Shown here: piece by piece, positions 1 to 5,576 of the stretch
Numbering within the stretch: position 1 is the first letter of the stretch
How the letters are laid out: every line of letters begins with the position of its first letter
Assembly (NCBI GenBank): GCA_035302145.1
Contig: DATGSX010000066.1
Span: 1 to 5,576 of the forward strand
Source: JAJYTI01 sp035302145
GTDB lineage: Bacteria; Bacteroidota; Bacteroidia; Flavobacteriales; Flavobacteriaceae
Reading direction: 5' to 3'
Length of the DNA stretch: 5,576 nt
Program-made: the position numbers and the translations under genes
Notes under the pieces: generated by a model
What the model was told of the DNA's origin: nothing
What the model saw: only the letters and a program-made list of their open reading frames with translations
The model's database searches: none

Positions 1-969
1 TGGACTGGAATTCCAGTGGCAAAAATGCTGCAAAGCGATAAAGAGAAGTTACTGAACTTAGAAGATGAGATACACAAACGTATTATTGGTCAAGAAGAAG
101 CAGTAAACGTGGTGAGCGACGCCGTTCGTCGTAGTCGTTCCGGATTACAAGATCCGAACCGACCAATAGGTTCCTTCCTTTTCCTAGGTACAACAGGAGT
201 TGGTAAAACGGAACTTGCGAAAGCCCTTGCAGAAAATCTCTTTGATGATGAACATGCCATGACGCGAATAGATATGAGTGAATACCAAGAGCGTCACAGC
301 GTAAGTAGATTAATCGGTGCCCCTCCAGGATACGTTGGATACGACGAAGGTGGACAACTAACAGAAGCCGTGCGAAATAACGCGTACTCAGTAGTCTTAT
401 TGGATGAAATAGAAAAAGCCCATCCAGACACATTCAACATCCTACTTCAGGTGTTGGACGAAGGAAGGCTTACCGACAATAAAGGACGCGTAGCCGACTT
501 TAGAAACACGATTATTATCATGACTAGTAATATAGGAAGTGATATAATACAAGAAAGGTTCGAAACAATACCAGACATAGATACCGCAGCTGCATCTGCA
601 AAACAAGATGTGCTAAGTTTACTACGACAAACCGTACGACCAGAGTTCTTAAACCGAATCGATGACATAGTGGTGTTCTCACCATTATCCAAAGAAAACA
701 TTAAGGACATTGTAAAATTGCAGATTCAAAGTTTATCTAAAATGGTAGCCGAACAAGGTATTACTCTAGATGCTACGCCAGAGGCAATAGCCTTCTTGGC
801 AGAAAAGGGATACGATCCGCAGTATGGAGCACGCCCTGTAAAACGTGTAATACAAAGGGAAGTATTAAACAACTTGTCTAAGGAACTTTTAGCAGGAAGG
901 ATAACTAACGACAGCATAGTCCTTATTGACTCCTTTAATGATGAGTTAGTCTTTAGAAATAAAGGATAA
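1..969 (+). CDS. clpB: ATP-dependent disaggregase ClpB, C-terminal 322 residues (5' end outside window)
   Basis: ClpB is a cytoplasmic hexameric AAA+ chaperone that threads aggregated proteins through its pore, working with DnaK/DnaJ/GrpE. The frame is open from base 1 and begins WTGIPVAKM, the conserved ClpB segment leading into the second ATPase domain. The GTG at 16 is therefore internal, not a start, and roughly 540 residues should lie upstream, judging by the usual length of about 860. Counting W as residue 1: Walker A GTTGVGKT at 63-70, pore loop GYVGYDEGG at 110-118 (Tyr111), Walker B VVLLDEIEKAH at 131-141, sensor-1 region TSNIG at 175-179, arginine finger in FLNRID (Arg219), and sensor 2 GARPVKR at 276-282. 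All ATPase residues are intact. The tail ends soon after the small D2 subdomain, as is normal for ClpB. ClpA and ClpC share this architecture, but the opening segment and the lack of any visible ClpP-binding IGF/LGF loop favour ClpB. The missing N-terminal and middle domains cannot be checked here. Confidence 0.95.
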   Translation, partial: WTGIPVAKMLQSDKEKLLNLEDEIHKRIIGQEEAVNVVSDAVRRSRSGLQDPNRPIGSFLFLGTTGVGKTELAKALAENLFDDEHAMTRIDMSEYQERHSVSRLIGAPPGYVGYDEGGQLTEAVRNNAYSVVLLDEIEKAHPDTFNILLQVLDEGRLTDNKGRVADFRNTIIIMTSNIGSDIIQERFETIPDIDTAAASAKQDVLSLLRQTVRPEFLNRIDDIVVFSPLSKENIKDIVKLQIQSLSKMVAEQGITLDATPEAIAFLAEKGYDPQYGARPVKRVIQREVLNNLSKELLAGRITNDSIVLIDSFNDELVFRNKG

Positions 970-988
970 GAATCTAATTACAACCAAT

Positions 989-1022
989 AAAAAACGCACT
1001 TGAAAACCAAGTGCGTTTTTTT
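989..1022. terminator. Bidirectional rho-independent terminator between clpB and the convergent lipoprotein gene
   Basis: A perfect 13-bp inverted repeat (arms 989-1001 and 1009-1021) has a CGCACTT/AAGTGCG core, a 7-base loop GAAAACC, and A-runs and T-runs flanking the core. The left arm starts 20 bases after the clpB stop, and the hairpin lies about 30 bases beyond the stop of the convergent gene that ends at 1052. Because the flanks are A-rich on the left and T-rich on the right, either transcript would place a U-run after the hairpin. I infer that it ends both genes. Confidence 0.9.
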
Positions 1023-1051
1023 ATATCTCAACTTGTAATTACTACTTGTTC

Positions 1052-1690
1052 TTAATGTCCCCAAGGCCTTGGTGGCGTTGGAATTTCTTGCGTTAAGTCG
1101 AAAGCCACTCTAAAGTGGTTTGGCGTAGTTACTCTTCGTAAATTATACGTATACTCTTCTTCATCGATAGTTACCCACCATACATTTCCTGATGCATACG
1201 GAATAAGATCAGCTGTTTCTTGGTCGGCAGGGAAAAACTGTACATTTTCCATAGCGGTATTACTAGTAGTTCCACCATACATTGTTACCTCATCATCGCT
1301 TCCGTCTTCCAATCGGTGGTCGTGTTTCAATTCAATTCCAGCATCAGTCTTGGTAAAAACCCAAGTACGGGAAAGGTTGTCGCCAACGTGAAAAGGTATT
1401 TTAATTACATTCTCACTACACTCCATTACATACATCACTAAGTCTTGTCCTGCAAAATCTTCTGGAGCTTCACCCGAGCCATCATATACACCAGCATAGG
1501 CTTTTCCGCAATGCTCTTGTAAACGTTGCCAGAACTTTTCTTGTGGACTATTCGGATCTACTGAAGTTACAGTCTTACTCACTTCTGGAGCGCTTGCAAC
1601 CTCAACCTCCGACTTATTTGCCTTGTTTTCTTGTGCACAAGAAAAAGACAAAACAAGCAATAACATACTAATAACTGAAAGTTTTCTCAT
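1052..1690 (-). CDS. Conserved lipoprotein of unknown function
   Basis: This 212-residue protein begins with a lipoprotein signal peptide: Arg2-Lys3, a hydrophobic run 4-16, and the loose lipobox LSFSC with Cys18 as the predicted lipidated residue. Residues 19-48 form a low-complexity Lys/Glu/Ser/Ala/Val tether. The folded part (about 49-212) has motifs that look conserved rather than random: FWQRLQEHCGKAYAG (53-67), NLSRTWVFT (105-113), LKHDHRLEDGSDDEVTMYGG (121-140), FFPAD (152-156), and a Pro-rich end PPRPWGH (206-212). Cys61 and Cys91 could form a disulfide. I recall similar secreted hypothetical proteins in Bacteroidota and Proteobacteria but can assign no activity; the His/Asp-rich 123-133 stretch might bind a metal or ligand, which is speculation. 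The ATG at 1690 is chosen over an in-frame TTG at 1717 because the TTG lies inside the probable -7 promoter box, and the ATG gives a standard signal peptide. The gene runs convergent to clpB and divergent from the nuclease gene, so it is probably monocistronic. Confidence 0.85.
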   Translation of the reverse strand: MRKLSVISMLLLVLSFSCAQENKANKSEVEVASAPEVSKTVTSVDPNSPQEKFWQRLQEHCGKAYAGVYDGSGEAPEDFAGQDLVMYVMECSENVIKIPFHVGDNLSRTWVFTKTDAGIELKHDHRLEDGSDDEVTMYGGTTSNTAMENVQFFPADQETADLIPYASGNVWWVTIDEEEYTYNLRRVTTPNHFRVAFDLTQEIPTPPRPWGH

Positions 1691-1714
1691 AGATTTCTTA
1701 AATAAGGTTAAACC

Positions 1715-1747
1715 CAAACATAGTCTTTTATTTAGTATTTTTACAAA
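1715..1747 (-). promoter_or_regulatory. Bacteroidota-type promoter of the lipoprotein gene
   Basis: Read on the minus strand, TTTG (plus 1744-1747) is followed after 21 bases by TATGTTTG (plus 1715-1722), an exact match to the TAnnTTTG -7 element. The spacing is within the range known for Bacteroides and Flavobacterium sigma factor ABfA (primary sigma) promoters. Transcription would begin a few bases downstream, leaving a leader of roughly 20 bases before the ATG at 1690. No Shine-Dalgarno sequence is evident in that leader, which is common in this phylum. Confidence 0.65.
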
Positions 1748-1765
1748 TTCAACTAGCTCAAATGG

Positions 1766-1799
1766 TTTAATGCCTAAGTAAAAACACCATTTATATTTA
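1766..1799 (+). promoter_or_regulatory. Possible weak promoter for the nuclease-peptidase pair
   Basis: TATATTTA at 1792-1799 matches seven of eight positions of TAnnTTTG, and TTTA at 1766-1769 lies 22 bases upstream as a poor -33 candidate. The position, ending 14 bases before the ATG at 1814, would give a very short leader. In DNA this AT-rich such matches are frequent by chance, so this is only the best candidate in the 123-base divergent gap. Confidence 0.25.
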
Positions 1800-1813
1800 T
1801 AAAAAATACTTTC

Positions 1814-2902
1814 ATGCTTAAAAAACGCTCCCTTGGTTTTTACCGATATTACCTCTTGTTTTTTATTTTTCTTAGTAGCAGTATCCTATCGGCACAAATT
1901 CCAGATTATTATAACTCTATAAATTTAGACGACCAAGGCGATTCGTTACGAGAACAATTACATGATTTAGTTAGTAGTACGCAACACACCATATTACCCT
2001 ATACTTCTAGCCGAGAAGTAGACGTTTGGGATGCTTTACGAATGATGGACCAAGATTTAGAACAAGAAGATCCTTATTTACTACTGGTTTATGGCTACGA
2101 CGATAATGATAACAACTCACGGACAGACAGGACGCGCTACCATATATTCTCCTGTCATAGAAGTCCCTGTCCAGAAGGTACATGGAATCGAGAGCATGTG
2201 TATCCTAGATCTTTAGGCACACCAAACCTTGGATTTGATAATGCGGGCAGCGATGTTCATGCGTTAAGAGCTATAGATACCGATATGAATTCCCTTAGAA
2301 GCAACCGACTTTTTGATGCAGGACAAGGAAATGCACAGCTCACCGCTAGAGGATTATTTTATCCAGGTGATGAATGGAAGGGCGATGTTGCAAGAATGAT
2401 GATGTTCATGTATTTGCGTTATCCAACTCAATGCGTAGCCACAAATGTTGGTTATGGCGCTACTTCTTACGCACCGCTTAATGATATGCCCGACATATTT
2501 CTAGAATGGAATGCCGAGGATCCGGTTAGCGATTTTGAACGTGCTAGAAATGAAATTGCTTATGATTTACAAGGCAATAGAAATCCGTTTATCGACAATC
2601 CAGCATTGGCTATTAAGATATGGTCGGGACCACAAAGCGAAGATACTTGGGGCATTTTAGAAGTGCAAGACTACGAAGAGGAAAACTATGTCTTCTCCCC
2701 TACTATCACCGGAGACGAAACCTGTCTATCCTACACATTAAATACAACATTAGACTATGCGGTGTACGATATAACTGGAAAGCAATTAATGCAAAATAAA
2801 TTAAAACGCTGCATCGATTTTTCAACTTATGAATCTGGAGTGTATTTTGTTATATTGCATAACAGAAATGTGCAGCAAACTATTAAAATTGTAGTGCCCT
2901 AA
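1814..2902 (+). CDS. Secreted endonuclease I (NucM/EndA family) with T9SS type A-like C-terminal sorting domain
   Basis: This family consists of exported, metal-dependent ββα-Me-type nucleases that cut DNA, and often RNA, non-specifically. The 362-residue product has a signal peptide (KKR n-region, hydrophobic 12-25, likely cut after ILSA at 27). The nuclease domain spans about 30-275. The active-site segment WNREHVYPRSLG (124-135) carries His128, the expected general base, and Glu127, a metal ligand. It is followed by DVHALRA (147-153) and MNSLRSNRLF (158-167), the Asn/Arg segment that completes the metal site. KGDVARMMMFMYLRY (189-203) and QGNRNPFID (253-261) are further family hallmarks. 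The family often has a second His or Asn after His149, where this protein has Ala150. Residues about 292-362 resemble a T9SS type A sorting domain: VYDITGKQL (317-325), ESGVYFVIL (340-348), and a basic-hydrophobic end IKIVVP. T9SS would cross the outer membrane and release or anchor the enzyme. The usual YPNP opening is replaced by FSPT, and Cys304 and Cys333 lie within the domain. The start has no Shine-Dalgarno sequence, and the peptidase gene follows after 53 bases. Confidence 0.92.
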   Translation: MLKKRSLGFYRYYLLFFIFLSSSILSAQIPDYYNSINLDDQGDSLREQLHDLVSSTQHTILPYTSSREVDVWDALRMMDQDLEQEDPYLLLVYGYDDNDNNSRTDRTRYHIFSCHRSPCPEGTWNREHVYPRSLGTPNLGFDNAGSDVHALRAIDTDMNSLRSNRLFDAGQGNAQLTARGLFYPGDEWKGDVARMMMFMYLRYPTQCVATNVGYGATSYAPLNDMPDIFLEWNAEDPVSDFERARNEIAYDLQGNRNPFIDNPALAIKIWSGPQSEDTWGILEVQDYEEENYVFSPTITGDETCLSYTLNTTLDYAVYDITGKQLMQNKLKRCIDFSTYESGVYFVILHNRNVQQTIKIVVP

Positions 2903-2955
2903 AAATTTCAAAGCAACCGATATTACATTTAATACTTATTCAAAAATTAATCTCT

Positions 2956-3960
2956 ATGACCAGACTGTTTATCCTTGCTTTAAGCTTGGCTTTTTTATCT
3001 TGTAAAACAAACTCCACCCATCACAGCTCAGACTCTCCAAGTACTTATGGAGAACAGATTAGTGCTCAAAAATTAAAGGAACATCTATATATAATAGCAA
3101 GTGATAGTTTAGAGGGTAGAATGACAAGTTCTATTGGACATGAAAAAGCCTTAGAGTACATAGAAAATCATTACAAAGAAATCGAAGTGCCAGGTGGTAT
3201 GCCAGACCAATCGTATTTACAAACGGTGCCAAGTAGTTTCTTTCAGCGTGGTGCAGATTTTGGCGACTCTTATAATTTATTGGCCTTTATAGAAGGAAGT
3301 GAGTACCCGAACGAAGTTATTGTTATTAGCGCACATAGCGACCACATTGGTGTGCGCAATGATGGCGAAATATACAATGGTGCCGATGACAATGGTAGTG
3401 GTACGGTTACCCTTATGGAATTAGCAAGAGTATTCAAAAAAGCAGCTGATGCTGGAGATAGACCAAAGCGTTCTATTTTATTTCTACATGTTACAGGCGA
3501 AGAAATCGGTCTTTATGGTTCTCGTTATTACGCCGATGAAAATCCGATTTATCCATTGGATAATACTATCTGCAACTTGAATATCGATATGATTGGGAGA
3601 ATCGATCCGCAAAAAGAAAACAATCCGGACTATATCTACCTGATTGGAAGTGATAAAATAAGCACCGAACTACATGAGATTTCGGAAATGGCAAATGCAC
3701 AATATACCAACCTAGAGCTGGATTACACGTATAATGACGACAACGATCCAAATCGATTTTACTACCGAAGCGATCATTATAATTTTGCTAAGAACGGTAT
3801 TCCAGTAATATTTTATTTCAACGGTGTACATGAAGATTACCACGCTGTGGGCGATACGCCAGATAAAATTGACTACGACTTACTAGCCAAGCGCGCTAAG
3901 CTAATATTCTACACCGCATGGGAAGTAGCCAATAAAGAGGAGCGTTTGAGTATAGATTAA
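2956..3960 (+). CDS. M28 family zinc peptidase, lipoprotein
   Basis: M28 enzymes are two-zinc exopeptidases, mostly aminopeptidases, that release residues from peptides; the exact specificity here is unknown. The 334-residue product starts with a short lipoprotein signal (hydrophobic 4-14, lipobox FLSC, Cys16), so it should be membrane-anchored and facing the periplasm or the outside. After a Ser/Thr/His linker (17-33), the segment IASDSLEGRMTSS (47-59) is the typical opening of bacterial M28 lipoproteins. All catalytic residues are visible: His127 in SAHSDHIG, Asp145 in GADDNGSG, Glu182 (general base) and Glu183 (zinc ligand) in TGEEIGLYGS, Asp211 in NIDMIG, and His296 in DYHAVGDTPDKID. YRSDHYNF (270-277) is another usual M28 feature. 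There is no room for an inserted PA domain. It lies 53 bases behind the nuclease gene on the same strand, with no terminator between, so co-transcription is likely. The ATG at 2956 gives a complete signal peptide and no better start is seen upstream. Confidence 0.93.
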   Translation: MTRLFILALSLAFLSCKTNSTHHSSDSPSTYGEQISAQKLKEHLYIIASDSLEGRMTSSIGHEKALEYIENHYKEIEVPGGMPDQSYLQTVPSSFFQRGADFGDSYNLLAFIEGSEYPNEVIVISAHSDHIGVRNDGEIYNGADDNGSGTVTLMELARVFKKAADAGDRPKRSILFLHVTGEEIGLYGSRYYADENPIYPLDNTICNLNIDMIGRIDPQKENNPDYIYLIGSDKISTELHEISEMANAQYTNLELDYTYNDDNDPNRFYYRSDHYNFAKNGIPVIFYFNGVHEDYHAVGDTPDKIDYDLLAKRAKLIFYTAWEVANKEERLSID

Positions 3961-3981
3961 TAGGCTAAATACTATTTAAAC

Positions 3982-4027
3982 AAAATCCGCTGTTAGTAGC
4001 CAAATTAGGTACCACAGCGGATTTTTT
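3982..4027. terminator. Long rho-independent terminator between the peptidase gene and the convergent decarboxylase gene
   Basis: Arms 3982-3993 (AAAATCCGCTGT) and 4014-4025 (ACAGCGGATTTT) pair over 12 bp, followed on the plus strand by more T (six T at 4022-4027). The 20-base interior can extend the stem: GTA-CC (3996-4001) pairs with GGTAC (4008-4012) around one bulged G, closing a 6-base AAATTA loop. It begins 21 bases after the peptidase stop and ends 25 bases before the decarboxylase stop. The plus-strand T-run is uninterrupted; the minus-strand run is broken by a G (TTTTGTTT), so termination is probably stronger for the peptidase transcript. Confidence 0.88.
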
Positions 4028-4051
4028 ATCTTCTCTTGTTTTCTCCCTCTC

Positions 4052-5500
4052 CTACTTAACTTCAGCTAAAGTCAATTCCAAACTTCGCTTTATCATATCG
4101 AGAGCACGATCAATAGTTGCCAATTTTGTTCTAAACGATAGGATGGCGATTCGAATAACAAATCGTTCGTCTAACAGAGTTGAACTCAAAAACACACTTC
4201 CATCTTCGTGAATATGTTGCATGAGTTTTTTATTGAATTCGTTTTGGTTCTTTTTAGCAGGATACCAAAAATAACTGACAGATAAATCAGGCTTAGGTCC
4301 AACTTTGAAACCCATTTCCACTAACTTCTTTCTGAAATACGTTGTCAATAATAATTTCTCTTCCAAAGCAGCAACAAAAGGTTTTATACCGTGTAGCTGC
4401 AATGGTAACCACATTCGCATCCCTCTAAAGTGTTTGGTTAATTCCGGAGAAACATTAGCCGGATCACGAGTAAGATCGGCTGTTAGTGCATCTTGCATGT
4501 AATTCCCGGTAGTTCGATTGGAATGCAAAACAGCTTCTGCATCTTTAATCAGTACCGCTCCTAGCCCATAAGGTAAAAACATTCCTTTATGCGGATCGAC
4601 CACTAAAGAATCGGCTTTTTCAATGCCTTTGAATAAGTCTTTTTTAGAAGACAACATAAAGAAACCACCATAAGCTGCGTCAATGTGGTACCACAGGTTG
4701 TGGCGCTTGGCAATAACCGCTATTTCATTTAAAGGATCTATAGCTCCTACATCGGTTGTTCCTGCAGTAGCAATAATCAAAAAAGGTTGTAAGCCTAAGG
4801 AAATATCTACTTCAATTTGTTTATTGAGGTTGGTGGTATCAATTTTATACTCCTCGTCTAATTCCAACTGTCGGACAATCACATCCTCCAACCCGATAAT
4901 CCGCAAGGCTTTTTTAAGGCAATGATGTGCTTGCTCGCTTAAATATAACACGGATTTGGTGATGTGTTCATTTTTCACCTTGTATTTATCACGTGCTGCA
5001 GTCAAAGCAATCAGATTGGCAATAGACCCTCCTGAAGTTAAATTCCCTACTGCAGTTTCAGGAAAAGAAAAGACTCCTTTCAACCAGTTTATCACTTCGT
5101 TTTCAATAGCCACTGCTCCAGGCGAAGCATAGGAAACACCAGCATATTCATTGGAAACCGCTGCAAGAAAATCGCCTAATGCCGAAGCGTAAATACCACC
5201 ACCTGGAATATAACCTACGTGACCACCAGAAGCAGCACGTAAACCAGGTTCATTAACTTCTTCTTTAAAAACACCCAGAATATCATCCATGGATTTTCGC
5301 GTATCACCTTGAATCTTTAATTTTTTAAAATCTGGTGCTTTAGAATTGAACGACTCCGCTTCAGGAAGTTCTTCAATAAACGTATCGGTGAATTGTTTTA
5401 CTTTCTCTAGTAATACTTCTCGGTCATCCATAGGAATCTCTAAGCTTTTCGATACTTCTTCGTACGCGTTTATTTTGTTGATTAAATCTTGCATGGTCAT
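4052..5500 (-). CDS. PLP-dependent group II amino acid decarboxylase, aromatic-L-amino-acid-decarboxylase-like
   Basis: This is a cytoplasmic fold-type I PLP enzyme that removes the alpha-carboxyl of an L-amino acid to give an amine and CO2. The 482-residue length is typical. Motifs in order: GGHVGYIPGGGIYASALGDFLA (start 92), SPGA (126-129) followed by the ENEV helix, LTSGGSIANLIAL (154-166) for PLP phosphate contacts, EQAHHCLKKA (189-198) with His192 as the ring-stacking residue, ATAGTTDVGAID (244-255), HIDAAYGG (272-279) with Asp274 for the pyridine nitrogen, and VVDPHKG (300-306) with Lys305 as the Schiff-base lysine. Tyr334, 29 residues after the lysine, sits where DOPA decarboxylase has its catalytic loop tyrosine; aldehyde-forming relatives carry Phe there. 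RMWLPLQLHG (362-371) and VIRIAILSFRT (448-458) complete the C-terminal domain. Aspartate, glutamate, tyrosine, DOPA or tryptophan are all possible substrates. ATG 5500 is preferred to ATG 5494 because GAGG lies 10 bases before it. No amine transporter or other pathway gene is adjacent within the window. Confidence 0.9.
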   Translation of the reverse strand: MTMQDLINKINAYEEVSKSLEIPMDDREVLLEKVKQFTDTFIEELPEAESFNSKAPDFKKLKIQGDTRKSMDDILGVFKEEVNEPGLRAASGGHVGYIPGGGIYASALGDFLAAVSNEYAGVSYASPGAVAIENEVINWLKGVFSFPETAVGNLTSGGSIANLIALTAARDKYKVKNEHITKSVLYLSEQAHHCLKKALRIIGLEDVIVRQLELDEEYKIDTTNLNKQIEVDISLGLQPFLIIATAGTTDVGAIDPLNEIAVIAKRHNLWYHIDAAYGGFFMLSSKKDLFKGIEKADSLVVDPHKGMFLPYGLGAVLIKDAEAVLHSNRTTGNYMQDALTADLTRDPANVSPELTKHFRGMRMWLPLQLHGIKPFVAALEEKLLLTTYFRKKLVEMGFKVGPKPDLSVSYFWYPAKKNQNEFNKKLMQHIHEDGSVFLSSTLLDERFVIRIAILSFRTKLATIDRALDMIKRSLELTLAEVK

Positions 5501-5510
5501 TGAGTTAATG

Positions 5511-5514
5511 CCTC
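5511..5514 (-). promoter_or_regulatory. Probable ribosome binding site of the decarboxylase gene
   Basis: GAGG on the minus strand lies 10 bases upstream of the ATG at 5500 and 16 bases upstream of the second in-frame ATG at 5494. The spacing is slightly long but favours the first ATG. It is the clearest Shine-Dalgarno-like sequence in a window where other starts show none. Confidence 0.4.
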
Positions 5515-5576
5515 ACCATAATCGGTTGAGAGAAAACAAATTATCTTTAAATTTCGATTCTAATAAAATACAGAAT

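Noticed and set aside
16..969. GTG at 16 as the start of a short independent AAA+ protein
   Set aside because: The frame is open through base 1 and encodes the conserved ClpB segment WTGIP immediately before it, so this is an internal codon of a gene cut by the window edge.
2924..2931. TACATTTA in the gap between the nuclease and peptidase genes as a separate promoter
   Set aside because: It matches seven of eight -7 positions, but no -33 element lies 17-23 bases upstream, and such AT-rich matches are common here. Co-transcription is more likely.
5499..5516. Small inverted repeats around the decarboxylase start (TGAG/CTCA and CATT/AATG)
   Set aside because: Each stem is only 4 bp and the two overlap; such short pairings are expected by chance and do not support a regulatory switch.
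5505..5519. Four-codon minus-strand mini-ORF (ATG GTG AGG CAT TAA) just before the decarboxylase start
   Set aside because: It has no ribosome binding site and no leader-peptide composition (no repeated regulatory codon, no attenuator hairpin). A chance ATG is the simpler explanation.
5537..5544. Possible -7 promoter box for the decarboxylase on the minus strand (ATAATTTG)
   Set aside because: It fits TAnnTTTG only with the first two bases swapped, and no TTTG or TTG is found at a suitable distance before the window ends. The real promoter may lie outside.
1..5576. Mobile element, CRISPR, tRNA, phage or defence island
   Set aside because: No transposase, integrase, direct-repeat array, tRNA-like cloverleaf or typical defence gene is visible. 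All five genes are ordinary chromosomal types with similar base composition.

Overview
The window looks like ordinary chromosomal DNA from an AT-rich member of the Bacteroidota, most likely a marine-type Flavobacteriaceae. The signs are a secreted nuclease ending in a type IX secretion (T9SS) type A-like sorting domain, lipoproteins with loose Bacteroidota lipoboxes, starts mostly without Shine-Dalgarno sequences, and a promoter of the Bacteroidota form TTTG-N21-TAnnTTTG. I see no insertion sequence, CRISPR array, tRNA, rRNA or prophage gene.

Layout: (1) Bases 1-969 (+) are the C-terminal part of the disaggregase ClpB, cut by the window's left edge. (2) A 13-bp hairpin with a T-run (989-1021) lies between clpB and the convergent gene and can serve both. 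(3) Bases 1052-1690 (-) encode a small lipoprotein of unassigned function, with a good promoter just upstream. (4) Bases 1814-2902 (+) encode an exported endonuclease I (NucM/EndA type), followed 53 bases later by (5) 2956-3960 (+), an M28 zinc peptidase lipoprotein. These two probably share a transcript. (6) A long hairpin terminator at 3982-4027 separates them from (7) 4052-5500 (-), a group II PLP-dependent amino acid decarboxylase related to aromatic L-amino acid decarboxylases. The last 76 bases are the 5' flank of that gene.

Functionally, the nuclease and the peptidase fit a nutrient-scavenging role at or outside the cell surface: cutting extracellular DNA and trimming peptides. The decarboxylase could act on amino acids in the cytoplasm, but nothing in the sequence ties it to its neighbours and the terminator makes it a separate unit. 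ClpB is housekeeping proteostasis. I do not see a convincing new multi-gene system. The parts most worth a second look are the uncharacterised lipoprotein, the cysteine-containing divergent sorting domain of the nuclease, and the substrate of the decarboxylase.
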